A stretch of DNA of 64,000 nt from contig NZ_JQEI01000016.1 in NCBI RefSeq assembly GCF_000743355.1, positions 124,001-188,000 on the forward strand, written 5' to 3'. This stretch comes from Serratia sp. Ag1. GTDB taxonomy: Bacteria > Pseudomonadota > Gammaproteobacteria > Enterobacterales > Enterobacteriaceae. The position numbers were made by a program, and so were the translations under genes. Positions 26,141-42,950 of the stretch are shown here, one piece after another. A model generated the notes under the pieces. That model had not been told where the DNA came from. It made no database searches and was given only the letters and a program-made list of their open reading frames with translations. How positions within the stretch are numbered: the first letter of the stretch is position 1; each line of letters starts with the position of its first letter.

Positions 26141-26173
26141 TATACCCTTCATACTTCAAGTTGCTTGGGTGTT
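26141..26173. repeat. Dispersed repeat arm (TATACCC..ACTTCAAG family)
   Basis: TATACCCTTCATACTTCAAG is one arm of the repeat family seen complete at 1193-1257 and 49071-49187. The bases after it, to about 26240, contain GC-rich short palindromes (GGCCCATACTGGGCC; GCCCTTCGGGGC) but no clear second arm. It lies at the junction between the flagellar region and ibaG. Confidence 0.55.
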
Positions 26174-26316
26174 GGCTGCGTTACTCGGCCCATACTGGGC
26201 CTCAGCCCTTCGGGGCCGTTCATTTTGAGATCGGCTTTTTCTTTAGTTTAAGAAACCGTCGGATTCCACTAAGATACGAGGCTGAGAATGATCCTTTTAA
26301 TACAGAACTGGATACT

Positions 26317-26571
26317 ATGGAAAATAGCGAAATTAAAGACGTGCTGATGCGAGAGTTGGCACTGGATGAAGTCCATGTTACCGGTGATGGTAGCCACTTT
26401 CAGGTGATCGCGGTAGGTGAACTGTTCGCTTCCCTGAGCCGTGTCAAAAAACAGCAGACAGTCTATGCACCGCTGATGGAATATATCGCGGATAACCGCA
26501 TTCATGCGCTGTCGATCAAAGCATTCACACCAGAAGAGTGGCAGCGAGACCGCAAGCTCAACGGACTTTAA
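26317..26571 (+). CDS. ibaG: Acid stress protein IbaG (BolA family)
   Basis: IbaG is a small BolA-like protein linked to iron-sulfur/glutaredoxin partners and acid stress. From ATG 26317 it has 84 residues, the E. coli length, and reads [20 protein letters not shown] through [15 protein letters not shown]. The BolA core [19 protein letters not shown] is intact. In E. coli mlaFEDCB precedes ibaG; here flagellar genes and the LprI-like gene occupy that side. The longer upstream frame from 26161 runs over repeat sequence and is rejected. Confidence 0.95.
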   Translation: MENSEIKDVLMRELALDEVHVTGDGSHFQVIAVGELFASLSRVKKQQTVYAPLMEYIADNRIHALSIKAFTPEEWQRDRKLNGL

Positions 26572-26627
26572 GGCTGTTTGCCTTGTCAGGCAGGCAGCTC
26601 AGAACAAATAACAGAGAATATAGTTAA

Positions 26628-27887
<1,260 letters not shown>

Positions 27888-27915
27888 GCCAGATGTGGTT
27901 TGCCGTAGTCATCAG

Positions 27916-28088
27916 AGCCCGGGAAACCGGGCTGAGGTTGATGACAAAGTGGCTTTTTAACCCGAGATACCCGGGTCTAGCGCACCGAGGGGCGCTCCGG
28001 CGGCTTACGCCGCTACGACCCCTTCGGCACGCTCCCCCTAATAACAGGCTTTGTCAGCAGTCTGAGCCCGGGAAACCGGGCTTTTTAG
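27916..28088 (+). terminator. Duplicated hairpin pair and terminator between murA and degS
   Basis: The 18-base hairpin AGCCCGGGAAACCGGGCT occurs twice, at 27916-27933 and 28065-28082. The second copy is followed by TTTTT and ends murA transcription, overlapping the degS stop codon. Between them lies a GC-rich stretch with its own small palindrome (GCGGCTTACGCCGC, about 28001-28014). The duplication suggests a REP-like element. Confidence 0.75.
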
Positions 28089-29143
28089 CTATTATCTTCC
28101 GGGAATTCACCCACCGTCATCTTTAACGTCAGGCGTTTACCTTCACGCAAGACCACGACCGGAATTTCCGTACCTGGGCGAATTTCCGCCACCTGATCCA
28201 TGGTTTCCAGTACGGCTACTGCCGGTTTGTTATCCACGTTGATAATGATGTCGTTGATGTGAAAACCCGCGCTGGCCGCTGGCCCATTAGGCGATATTTC
28301 TGTCACGATAATGCCTTGCAGGCGATCAATACCGGTGTTGGAAGTGCGTACAGGGATAATCTCTTTCCCCTGAATGCCGAAATAGCCACGGATCACACGG
28401 CCATCACGGATCAGTTTGTCCATAATCTTGGTTGCCAGTGCGGTGGGGATGGCGAACCCCAAACCTTCGGGTGTTTCCCCATCGGTCACTTTGTCATAGG
28501 TGAGCGTATTGATGCCCATCAGTTCACCCAATGAGTTAACCAATGCACCGCCGGAGTTACCACGGTTGATGGAGGCATCGGTTTGCAGAAAGGTTTGTCG
28601 CCCGGTCGTGCTCAGGCTGATACGGCCAGTGGCGCTGATAATTCCTTGCGTCACGGTCTGCCCCAGGTTGTAGGGGTTGCCGATTGCCAACACCACATCG
28701 CCAATATGCGCCGGGCGTTGGTTATTAATGGGGATCACCGGCAAATTACCGGGATCGATTTTCAGCACGGCTAAATCGGTCAGGCTGTCGGAACCTACCA
28801 GCAGTGCTTCATAACGTCGGCCATCCTGCAGCACCACGGTGATCAACTGAGCATCTTTGATCACATGGCGATTGGTAATGATATAGCCGCGATCGTTCAT
28901 GATCACACCAGAGCCTAGTGAGAGTACGTTGGTGGTGCCACTGATATTGCGGTTATAGATATTCACCACCGCAGGTGCTGCGCGGCGTACGCCGATGTTG
29001 TAACTGGCGGGGGCTTCGTTACTGCTGTTATCCGGTTTGCTTGCGAAAATATTATTGGAGGAGCGCAGCACGGGCAAGGCAACCAACAGCAGGCCGGCGA
29101 CAATCAAACCAATAATGACGGAACGCAAAAGCTTAGCAAACAT
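28085..29143 (-). CDS. degS: Envelope stress protease DegS
   Basis: DegS is an inner-membrane-anchored serine protease that senses misfolded porins and cleaves RseA to release sigma-E. The 352-residue protein has one N-terminal anchor (SVIIGLIVAGLLLVALPVL), the trypsin-like triad His93, Asp123 and Ser197 (SINRGNSGGALVN), and a single C-terminal PDZ domain (about 250-340). It lies downstream of degQ with a 138-base gap holding a repeat arm. Confidence 0.97.
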   Translation of the reverse strand: MFAKLLRSVIIGLIVAGLLLVALPVLRSSNNIFASKPDNSSNEAPASYNIGVRRAAPAVVNIYNRNISGTTNVLSLGSGVIMNDRGYIITNRHVIKDAQLITVVLQDGRRYEALLVGSDSLTDLAVLKIDPGNLPVIPINNQRPAHIGDVVLAIGNPYNLGQTVTQGIISATGRISLSTTGRQTFLQTDASINRGNSGGALVNSLGELMGINTLTYDKVTDGETPEGLGFAIPTALATKIMDKLIRDGRVIRGYFGIQGKEIIPVRTSNTGIDRLQGIIVTEISPNGPAASAGFHINDIIINVDNKPAVAVLETMDQVAEIRPGTEIPVVVLREGKRLTLKMTVGEFPEDNS

Positions 29144-29203
29144 GGAGTTTTAACATGCAAAATGAAGGATAAATGGAGGATAGCATGAGTTAACCGGGTG
29201 CAG

Positions 29204-29229
29204 TATACCCTTATTATTTGAAGTCGCAG
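29204..29229. repeat. Dispersed repeat arm between degQ and degS
   Basis: TATACCCTTATTATTTGAAG followed by TCGCAG matches the second-arm form of the repeat at 49071-49187 in reverse complement. Only a half element is visible. Confidence 0.45.
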
Positions 29230-29281
29230 ACAACTCCAACTATTTGGGGCAATAAGTTACCACACCCGGTTTTGCAGCAAA

Positions 29282-30652
29282 TTAACGCATTAACAGATAA
29301 ATATTTTCATTACCGCGCATAATGCTCAGCGCCGTAACGGCGGGTTTGGTTTCGAGCAGTTTGCGTAACGCCGTGATGTCTTCGATCCGTACCCGATTGA
29401 TGCCGATGATCACATCCCCTTTCTGCAGGCCAATCTGGGCCGCCGGAGTGCCTTTTTCGACGTTCTCAATTTTCACCCCTTTCTCACCGCTTGGCAGAGC
29501 ACCGTTGCTGAGAGAAGCACCTTGCAGTGAAGGAGAGAGCGTCTCGGCGTTGGTAGAGGCGCTTTCGCTGTTTTCCAGGGTGACTGAAACCTCCATCGGC
29601 TTGCCTTCACGCAGCAGTCCCACCTTGATGGTAGTGCCTGGTGCGGTAGTACCGACTTTGGCACGCAGTTCAGCGAAACTGCCGATCGGCTTACCTTCAA
29701 TAGAAACCAGAATGTCACCGGCTTTGATGCCCGCTTTGGCGGCGGCAGATTTTGGTAGCACTTCACTGACGAAAGCACCGCGTTGCACATCGGTATTAAA
29801 GGCTTTCCCCATATCGGCGGTCATTTCGCTGCCCTTGATGCCCAGCAGGCCGCGTTTGACTTCGCCAAACTCAATCAGTTGTTTGCTCAGGCTCTGCGCC
29901 ATATTGCTCGGGATGGCAAAACCGATACCGATATTACCCCCGCCCGGGGCCAGAATTGCCGTGTTGACGCCGATCAGTTCACCATTGAGGTTAACCAGCG
30001 CACCGCCGGAGTTGCCACGGTTGATGGAGGCATCGGTCTGGATGAAGTTTTCCAACCCTTCCAGGCTCAGGCCGCTGCGGCCCAAGGCGGAGATAATGCC
30101 TGAGGTGGCCGTCTGGCCGAGGCCAAACGGGTTACCGACCGCGACGGCAAAATCACCCACGCGCAGTTGGTCAGAATCGGCCATTTTTACCGCAGTCAGG
30201 TTTTTGGCACCGCTGACCTGCAGCAGGGCAATGTCAGACTGCTCGTCGCGGCCCAGCAGTTTGGCTTCGTATTCGCGGCCATCATTTAACTGAATGCTGA
30301 TTTTGTCGGCATTATTGATGACGTGGTTATTGGTCAGGATATAGCCTTTTTCCGCATCAATAATCACACCGGAGCCCAACCCTTCAAAAGGACGTGAGCT
30401 TTCCTTCTGTGAAGGCATGTTCGGGCCGAAGAAGAACTTAAACTGCTCGGGTAATTGTTGGCGTTGTACCTGAGTGCCTTCCACACGCACGCTCACCACG
30501 GCGGGCAGGACTTTTTCCAGCATAGGTGCCAGGCTTGGCAATGGTTGCCCTTGAACGGCAACGGGCATGACTGCGTTGGCTACCGGAACAGAAGTGAGCG
30601 TCAGGCTGATGCTTATTGCTAACGCACTAAGAATTAATGATTTTTTCTTCAT
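29282..30652 (-). CDS. degQ: Periplasmic serine endoprotease DegQ (HtrA family)
   Basis: DegQ is a periplasmic protease/chaperone for unfolded envelope proteins. The 456-residue protein has a signal peptide (LILSALAISISLTLTSVPVANA), catalytic His110, Asp140 and Ser215 (DASINRGNSGGALVN), and two PDZ domains (about 255-345 and 370-456). Two PDZ domains and no membrane anchor separate it from DegS next door; adjacency to degS and the length favour DegQ over DegP. Confidence 0.93.
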   Translation of the reverse strand: MKKKSLILSALAISISLTLTSVPVANAVMPVAVQGQPLPSLAPMLEKVLPAVVSVRVEGTQVQRQQLPEQFKFFFGPNMPSQKESSRPFEGLGSGVIIDAEKGYILTNNHVINNADKISIQLNDGREYEAKLLGRDEQSDIALLQVSGAKNLTAVKMADSDQLRVGDFAVAVGNPFGLGQTATSGIISALGRSGLSLEGLENFIQTDASINRGNSGGALVNLNGELIGVNTAILAPGGGNIGIGFAIPSNMAQSLSKQLIEFGEVKRGLLGIKGSEMTADMGKAFNTDVQRGAFVSEVLPKSAAAKAGIKAGDILVSIEGKPIGSFAELRAKVGTTAPGTTIKVGLLREGKPMEVSVTLENSESASTNAETLSPSLQGASLSNGALPSGEKGVKIENVEKGTPAAQIGLQKGDVIIGINRVRIEDITALRKLLETKPAVTALSIMRGNENIYLLMR

Positions 30653-30793
30653 TGATAAGAACTCTCTTAATACCTGCCGGTGAAATTATGGTGATAAAGC
30701 AAGAACGATACCCATGTAAGACTGTGAATTTGCGTGAAAAGTTCACTTCATCGTCAGTAGCTAGGATAGCTCAGATGCGGGGGATCAGGCGTG

Positions 30794-30833
30794 GAAAAAA
30801 TCAGCAAACCCGTGGGATGCCTCACGGGTTTGC
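30794..30833 (-). terminator. Intrinsic terminator of zapG
   Basis: Read on the minus strand, the 11-bp stem of GCAAACCCGTG (30804-30814) and CACGGGTTTGC (30823-30833) is followed by TGATTTTTT. It lies 10 bases past the zapG stop. Confidence 0.8.
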
Positions 30834-30843
30834 ATAAGAGAAA

Positions 30844-31245
30844 TTAATCGCGGCGTGGGGTGGTGCCACGCAACAGGCCGGATGCCCCTTCGGAGTAGTC
30901 ACGCGGCATTTCGACTGGGGCCTGATCGTTATCGGCCTCCACTTCGGTCAAACGATAGCGGAACGGGTTGTCTTGGAGCGGCAGATCCGGCAGCAGGTTA
31001 TTGGAGCTTTTCGCCATATGCTGGTAGAGCTGGCGATAGTCACGAGCCATGTTATCCAACAGTTCGGCACTGCGGGCAAAGTGTCCAACCAGCTCTTGGC
31101 GGTATTCCTCAAGGTCGGTTTTGCTTTTATCCAACTCGTTTTGCAAGGCTTGTTGCTGACGCAATTTACTGTTACCAAAACGCATCGCCACCGCACCAAT
31201 CACGATACCGACGGCCAAACCTATTAGCGCATACTCCCAGGTCAT
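30844..31245 (-). CDS. zapG: Cell division / envelope biogenesis protein ZapG (YhcB, DUF1043)
   Basis: ZapG is a single-pass inner-membrane protein linked to divisome and envelope synthesis. The 133-residue protein starts with a membrane helix (YALIGLAVGIVIGAVAMRF), followed by a coiled coil (KLRQQQALQNELDKSKTDLEEYRQELV, about 28-54) and a disordered tail. The divergent order zapG/zapE is as in E. coli. Confidence 0.93.
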   Translation of the reverse strand: MTWEYALIGLAVGIVIGAVAMRFGNSKLRQQQALQNELDKSKTDLEEYRQELVGHFARSAELLDNMARDYRQLYQHMAKSSNNLLPDLPLQDNPFRYRLTEVEADNDQAPVEMPRDYSEGASGLLRGTTPRRD

Positions 31246-31476
31246 GATGACTCCTATTTTGACTTCGTTGTTCCGTAGGGATTTTTCACTTAATAATGTC
31301 CACTATAACCGTTAACCTTGTCAGAGTGGAATCCTGATAAGCCATTACCGAATGCTTGCAGGGTTTTTCTCTGGCCGTAGCGCAGGTAAATGTGGCGAAC
31401 TGGGTGCGAAGCAGCAGCGAAACGCCGCGAAAATTTGCTAAATAAATTCTCAGAGTTCTTAGGGATCTTCGAATAA

Positions 31477-32604
31477 ATGCAGGCACAGTCACCGTTATCA
31501 CGCTACCAGCAGGCGCTGGATGCGGGGGAATATCAGGCCGATGCGGTTCAGCGTCAGGCTGTTGCGCAGTTGGATCAGATCTATCAGGCGTTGTTGCAGG
31601 CACCTGCTCAGGGGGCAACAGCGGGGGGATTACGCGGCAAGCTCAGCCGATTGTGGGGCAAAAGCAACACAACACCAAGCCAGCGCCCGGTGCAGGGATT
31701 GTATATGTGGGGCGGGGTCGGCCGTGGCAAGACCTGGCTGATGGACCTGTTTTTCCACAGTTTGCCGGGTGAACGCAAACTACGGCTGCATTTCCACCGT
31801 TTTATGCTGCGGGTACACGAAGAACTGACAGAATTACAGGGGCATGAAAATCCGCTGGAGATCGTGGCCGATGGTTTTAAGGCACAGACAGATGTGCTGT
31901 GTTTTGATGAGTTTTTTGTTTCGGATATCACCGACGCCATGCTGTTGGCAACGCTGCTGCAGGCGCTGTTTGCACGTGGGATTACTTTAGTCGCCACGTC
32001 CAACATTCTGCCGGATCACCTCTATCACAATGGCCTGCAGCGGGCGCGGTTCCTGCCAGCCATTGCACTGATCAAGGAATATTGTGATGTGATGAATGTC
32101 GATGCGGGTATTGATTATCGCCTGCGCACGCTGACACAGGCTCATCTCTATCTGACACCGCTCACTGTACAAACCCAGAGCACAATAGAGCAGATCTTTC
32201 TGAAGCTGGCGGGCAGAGAGGGGGAAGACGCGCCGGTATTGCAAATCAATCATCGGCCATTACCGACGATCCGTGCGGTGGAAGGGGTGCTGGCGGTGGA
32301 TTTCCACACGCTGTGCGAGGAGGCACGCAGCCAGTTGGACTATATTGCGCTGTCGCGTCTGTATCACAGCGTGATGTTGCACAACGTGCGTGTCATGGGG
32401 CCGCTGAAAGAGAATACCGCACGCCGCTTTTTGGCCCTGGTGGATGAATTCTATGAGCGCCACGTCAAACTGGTGATAACCGCAGAAGTCTCCATGTTTG
32501 AGATTTATCAGGGCGAGCGGCTGAAGTTTGAATTCCAGCGCTGTTTGTCAAGGTTGCAGGAGATGCAGAGTGAAGAGTATCTGAAACTGCCTCATTTGCC
32601 ATAA
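31477..32604 (+). CDS. zapE: Cell division ATPase ZapE
   Basis: ZapE is an AFG1-like cytoplasmic ATPase that associates with the Z ring during late division. The 375-residue protein has Walker A GGVGRGKT at 79-86, Walker B VLCFDEFFVSDITDAM near 144-159, and the conserved LVATSNILPDHLYHNGLQRARFLPAI. Length equals the E. coli protein. Confidence 0.96.
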   Translation: MQAQSPLSRYQQALDAGEYQADAVQRQAVAQLDQIYQALLQAPAQGATAGGLRGKLSRLWGKSNTTPSQRPVQGLYMWGGVGRGKTWLMDLFFHSLPGERKLRLHFHRFMLRVHEELTELQGHENPLEIVADGFKAQTDVLCFDEFFVSDITDAMLLATLLQALFARGITLVATSNILPDHLYHNGLQRARFLPAIALIKEYCDVMNVDAGIDYRLRTLTQAHLYLTPLTVQTQSTIEQIFLKLAGREGEDAPVLQINHRPLPTIRAVEGVLAVDFHTLCEEARSQLDYIALSRLYHSVMLHNVRVMGPLKENTARRFLALVDEFYERHVKLVITAEVSMFEIYQGERLKFEFQRCLSRLQEMQSEEYLKLPHLP

Positions 32605-32627
32605 ATCGCTGTTCGCCCCAAAAACTG

Positions 32628-32657
32628 TTCGATCTTTGTGGGCGACTTCTCTATAAT
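32628..32657 (+). promoter_or_regulatory. Promoter and leader of rplM-rpsI
   Basis: A perfect TATAAT at 32652-32657 lies 18 bases after a weak TTCGAT (32628-32633). The leader to rplM (about 160 bases) contains T- and A-rich runs near 32680-32700 that can pair. In E. coli L13 represses its own messenger through this leader; I infer the same here. Confidence 0.55.
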
Positions 32658-32807
32658 CCTGCGACCCCACGTTACAACAAAGTTTTTTTTCCCAAAAACT
32701 TTATAGTGCCGGCAATGGCTATTCGAAGGGGTAGGTTTGCTGGACTTGATGGTCGTGTGAGCCTCAACTGTTTTCGAGCGTTTGGGTGTTCACCAACGTG
32801 TAACTAA

Positions 32808-33254
<447 letters not shown>

Positions 33255-33266
33255 TCGGGATTATAG

Positions 33267-33662
<396 letters not shown>

Positions 33663-33693
33663 TTCCTGCTGCTTCGGCAGTACGATATACGCG

Positions 33694-33723
33694 AAAAACC
33701 CGGTGCCTCACCGGGTTTTTTTA
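33694..33723 (+). terminator. Intrinsic terminator of rplM-rpsI
   Basis: AAAACCCGGTG, loop CCT, CACCGGGTTTTTTT form a textbook stem with a seven-T tail, 32 bases after the rpsI stop. Confidence 0.9.
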
Positions 33724-33765
33724 TGCCTGAAATACCTTGAAACTTCATGAAAATCTGCGGCCTGC

Positions 33766-33796
33766 TTGACAATTCAACATGAAATCGCCGCATAGT
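33766..33796 (+). promoter_or_regulatory. Candidate promoter in the long sspA leader
   Basis: TTGACA at 33766-33771 and CATAGT at 33791-33796 with a 19-base spacer form a weak sigma-70 match. The 385 bases between rpsI and sspA hold no gene. A long leader is likely. Confidence 0.35.
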
Positions 33797-34047
33797 CCCC
33801 ACAAAACAGTCAAAATCTGGTAGACTACCACCCACTTTTGCGCCTGTTCGCTGTGCAGTTGCTGTCAGTCTACCTCCGAGACCTGTTTTCTCGACCCAAG
33901 GTTGATCTGCAAGCTGCTGGCTTGCGGTCAAGATTATTCAGGATAGCAGCCTGAGAGGCCCAGTTGATTTCAAGTTGTCTGACAATTTGAAGGATGAAGG
34001 GAAGTTGGCTATTCGCAGTATTTTCTAGATAAAACTTGGAGGTTTTC

Positions 34048-34689
34048 ATGGCTGTCGCTGCCAACAAACGTTCGGTAATGACGCTGTTTTCTGGCCCGAC
34101 CGACATCTTTAGCCATCAAGTACGCATCGTACTGGCGGAGAAAGGTGTCAGCGTCGAGATCGAGCAGGTTGAACCGGATAACCTGCCACAGGATCTGATT
34201 GACCTCAATCCTTACCAAACGGTACCTACGCTGGTCGATCGCGAACTGACGCTGTACGAATCCCGTATTATCATGGAATACTTGGATGAACGTTTTCCAC
34301 ACCCACCGTTGATGCCGGTTTACCCGGTTGCTCGTGGCGAAAGCCGCCTGATGATGCTGCGTATCGAGAAAAACTGGTACTCGCTGATGTACAAAATCGA
34401 GCAGAACAACGGCCAGGAAGCAGAATCGGCACGTCGTCAACTGCGCGAAGAACTGCTGGCGATCGCCCCGATCTTCGGCCAAGCGCCGTATTTCATGAGC
34501 GAAGAGTTCAGCTTGGTGGATTGCTACCTGGCACCGTTGCTGTGGCGTTTGCCACAACTGGGTATTGAATTGAGTGGTGCCGGTTCCAAAGAGCTGAAAG
34601 GCTACATGACCCGCGTGTTCGAGCGTGATGCATTTCTGGCCTCCCTGACCGAAGCCGAGCGCGAAATGCGCCTGCAGACTCGGGGCTAA
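34048..34689 (+). CDS. sspA: Stringent starvation protein A
   Basis: SspA is a glutathione-transferase-like protein that binds RNA polymerase and supports stationary-phase and acid survival. The ATG at 34048 (MAVAANKRSVMTLFSGPTD) has GGAGG 6-7 bases upstream and gives 213 residues; the TTG four codons earlier is not used. The thioredoxin-like half (QVEPDNLPQDLIDLNPYQTVPTLVDRELTLYESRIIMEYL) and helical half are intact. Confidence 0.97.
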   Translation: MAVAANKRSVMTLFSGPTDIFSHQVRIVLAEKGVSVEIEQVEPDNLPQDLIDLNPYQTVPTLVDRELTLYESRIIMEYLDERFPHPPLMPVYPVARGESRLMMLRIEKNWYSLMYKIEQNNGQEAESARRQLREELLAIAPIFGQAPYFMSEEFSLVDCYLAPLLWRLPQLGIELSGAGSKELKGYMTRVFERDAFLASLTEAEREMRLQTRG

Positions 34690-34694
34690 GCGTT

Positions 34695-35177
34695 ATGGAT
34701 ACGTCTCAGATGACCCCGCGCCGCCCTTATCTGCTGCGGGCATTCTATGACTGGCTGTTGGATAACCAGCTCACCCCGCATCTGGTGGTGGACGTGATGC
34801 GCCCTGATGTCCAGGTGCCAATGGAGTTTGCCCGCGATGGCCAGATTGTGCTGAACATCGCGCCGCGCGCCGTGGGTAACCTGCAGTTGGGGGATAAAGA
34901 CGTGAGTTTCAACGCCCGTTTTGGCGGTGTGCCACGTCAGGTACTGGTGCCAATGGCTGCGGTGCTGGCGATTTACGCACGTGAAAACGGCGCTGGGACC
35001 ATGTTCGAGCCTGAAGCCGCCTATGAAGAAGGGGCTTTCGAAGATCTGGATAACCAAACCAGTGCTTCAGAGAATCTGATGTCAGTGATTGACGGCGATC
35101 GTCAGGAGCATGACCCAGAGGATGAACCGCCGCAGCCGCCACGCGGTGGCCGCCCGGCGTTGCGCGTCGTGAAGTAA
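34695..35177 (+). CDS. sspB: ClpXP adaptor SspB
   Basis: SspB binds ssrA-tagged peptides and delivers them to ClpXP. The 160-residue protein has the substrate-binding domain (RRPYLLRAFYDWLLDNQLTP), an acidic linker, and the C-terminal ClpX-binding tail RGGRPALRVVK. It follows sspA by 5 bases. Confidence 0.97.
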   Translation: MDTSQMTPRRPYLLRAFYDWLLDNQLTPHLVVDVMRPDVQVPMEFARDGQIVLNIAPRAVGNLQLGDKDVSFNARFGGVPRQVLVPMAAVLAIYARENGAGTMFEPEAAYEEGAFEDLDNQTSASENLMSVIDGDRQEHDPEDEPPQPPRGGRPALRVVK

Positions 35178-35196
35178 TCAGTAACCGGCAGGATAA

Positions 35197-35224
35197 AAAG
35201 GTACAGCATGCTGTGCCTTTTTTG
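35197..35224 (+). terminator. Intrinsic terminator of sspAB
   Basis: AAAGGTACAGCATGCTGTGCCTTTTTT: an approximately 10-bp stem with a T-run, about 20 bases after the sspB stop. Confidence 0.85.
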
Positions 35225-35251
35225 TTGCCCAGAGCTTGGGCGCTCAGCAAA

Positions 35252-35279
35252 AAATAAAGGGCCAGCATGCTGGCCCCTT
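35252..35279 (-). terminator. Intrinsic terminator of gltBD
   Basis: On the minus strand, the palindrome around GGCCAGCATGCTGGCC (35260-35276) is followed by TTTATTTTTT. It ends the leftward gltB-gltD transcript, back to back with the sspAB terminator. Confidence 0.8.
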
Positions 35280-35300
35280 GGGATCACGCAGAGGGGTTAA

Positions 35301-41191
<5,891 letters not shown>

Positions 41192-41433
41192 ATCAGTGAA
41201 CCTCCCCAGGCTCTGCGTGACTCTCACAACCACCCACAAGGGGCTTCCTGGTTTCAGGCGGAAGTCCGAACGGCGCGCTGAAGTGTGCCGAACTGCTTTT
41301 CCGCCCTCCATCAATGGCCTCTCGTGACGGTTTTCACAAGTGGTAAATGACTTGTTTTAAGAGGGAGTCTTAAAATACTGCATAAATATGACGAGACGTT
41401 TGCCCGTCCAGAAAGCTTCCAGCGGACTTCCAA

Positions 41434-41461
41434 CTTATACGAGAAAGAATACGCAGGTCAA
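41434..41461 (-). promoter_or_regulatory. Sigma-70 promoter of gltBD
   Basis: On the minus strand TTGACC (41461-41456) and TATAAG (41439-41434) are separated by 16 bases. Transcription from about 41427 would give a leader of roughly 236 bases before gltB. In E. coli this region is bound by Lrp; the A/T-rich runs at 41500-41540 fit such sites but are not diagnostic. Confidence 0.6.
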
Positions 41462-41888
41462 ATATGGGCCTAAGAAGGTTTTAGGGTGGATAAAATGCGT
41501 TTATTTTTTTGAAAAATAAGCTTTTTTAGACGTTTATTTCATTGTGATGGGGCAAAGGCAGGACTAGGAAAGTGTGAGCTGTCTCACTGTAGTGCAAGGC
41601 TTGGATCTCTGCACCATGCTGGTGAGAATGTTAATTTTAGATTTTTATGCCATAAAAATAATATTTATTGTTGGTTATGACTGTTTTTCATTGCTTTGTA
41701 ACAAAAAGGCTAATAACGCTGTGCAGATTAGAAAAATTCATCGTAGTAGGGATGATTTTATTTGCAGTAATAATGAATAGTTATGCCTAGGGTAGCCTTT
41801 GGGAGAAAAGCGTTGATCTCTGTCATCGCAGGAAAAGCCACCTTTAGATTAGCATCACGGGCTTTGAACACAGAGAAACTCCAAGATT
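41462..41888. other. Divergent gltB-yhcC intergenic region
   Basis: About 430 bases, rich in A and T, without a believable gene. A 68-codon frame at 41574-41780 has no ribosome site and no recognisable sequence. It probably holds upstream control sites for gltB and the yhcC promoter. Confidence 0.5.
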
Positions 41889-42821
41889 ATGCAGTTGCCG
41901 CAATTAGTCAATATGTTTGGCAGCGATCTTCAGCGCCGCTATGGTGAGAAGATCCACAAACTCACGCTGCATGGCGGTTTTAGCTGCCCGAATCGCGACG
42001 GTACGCTTGGCCGTGGCGGCTGCACTTTCTGCAATGTCGCCTCATTTGCCGACGAGCAGATGCAGCAGCAGAGCATTGCCGAACAACTGGCCGTGCAGGC
42101 GCGCAAGGTCAACCGGGCTAAACGTTATCTGGCCTACTTTCAGGCCTATACCAGTACTTATGCAGAAGTGGAACTGCTGGCCAAGATGTATCAGCAGGCA
42201 CTGTTGCAGGCAGAAATGGTCGGGATTTGCGTGGGGACTCGACCGGACTGTGTACCCGATGCTGCGCTTGATCTGCTGGCAGATTATTGTGAACAGGGGT
42301 TTGAAGTCTGGTTGGAACTAGGGCTGCAAACGGCGCACGATAAAACGCTGAGACGTATCAACCGTGGCCATAATTTCTCCTGTTATCAGCAGACCGCACG
42401 GCGGGCGCGTGAACGCGGCCTGAAGGTCTGTAGCCATCTGATCGTTGGCCTGCCGGGGGAAACTCAGGCCGATCATCTGGCAACCTTGCAAGCGGTGGTG
42501 GACAGCGGGATAGACGGTATCAAGCTGCACCCATTGCATATCGTCACAGGCAGCATTATGGCGCGAGCCTGGCAGGCGGGCCGTTTGCCGGTGCTGGCGT
42601 TGGATGATTACGCCGCCAGCGCTGGTGAAATGATCCGCCATACGCCGAAAGAGATTGTCTATCACCGTATTTCCGCTAGTGCGCGTCGGCCAACGCTGCT
42701 GGCACCATTATGGTGCGAAAACCGCTGGAATGGCATGCAGGCGGTGGGGAGTTACCTGCAATGCCATGGTGGCCAGGGCAGCCAGTTGGGGGCGGAGCAG
42801 AGGTATCAGGCAGCGTTATAA
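41889..42821 (+). CDS. yhcC: Radical SAM protein YhcC
   Basis: YhcC is a radical SAM enzyme of unknown substrate. The 310-residue protein has the cluster cysteines Cys33, Cys45 and Cys48 (CPNRDGTLGRGGCTFCNV), the wide spacing typical of this family, and ends in the conserved block IYHRISASARRPTLLAPLWC (here with V at the second position). It is near-identical in layout to the E. coli protein of 309 residues. A phosphatase gene fragment abuts its end on the other strand. Confidence 0.94.
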   Translation: MQLPQLVNMFGSDLQRRYGEKIHKLTLHGGFSCPNRDGTLGRGGCTFCNVASFADEQMQQQSIAEQLAVQARKVNRAKRYLAYFQAYTSTYAEVELLAKMYQQALLQAEMVGICVGTRPDCVPDAALDLLADYCEQGFEVWLELGLQTAHDKTLRRINRGHNFSCYQQTARRARERGLKVCSHLIVGLPGETQADHLATLQAVVDSGIDGIKLHPLHIVTGSIMARAWQAGRLPVLALDDYAASAGEMIRHTPKEIVYHRISASARRPTLLAPLWCENRWNGMQAVGSYLQCHGGQGSQLGAEQRYQAAL

Positions 42822-42950
42822 CTGCAGGCTACCCGTTGTTCTGGCACGATCTGGGCCAGCAGAATGGCGGTCAAGTAGCTGTCCATGGCATGCCCGCTCG
42901 GGTAAGAACCGCCTTCTGGTGGTGACAGCAGCGAGAGAAAATAGTCCTAA
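42809..42950 (-). pseudogene. Fragment of a class A acid phosphatase (PhoN-type) gene
   Basis: On the minus strand a frame preceded by TAG reads DYFLSLLSPPEGG, then SYPSGHAMDSYLTAILLAQI and VPEQR. SYPSGH is the signature of PAP2-type bacterial acid phosphatases, and YLTAxLLAQxVPExR continues the family. The frame then leaves the family (VACSYNAA) and stops at TGA near 42809. Neither the signal peptide, the KxxxxxxRP motif nor the second catalytic histidine block is present. It is a decayed fragment about 40 residues long. Confidence 0.7.

Noticed and set aside
26161-26316. Upstream extension of ibaG
   Set aside because: It would translate repeat and spacer sequence; the internal ATG gives the exact family length.
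41192-41314. N-terminal extension of gltB by 41 codons
   Set aside because: The ATG at 41191 has a strong ribosome site and gives the known 11-residue propeptide before the catalytic cysteine.
41574-41780. 68-codon frame between gltB and yhcC
   Set aside because: AT-rich, no ribosome site, no family resemblance.
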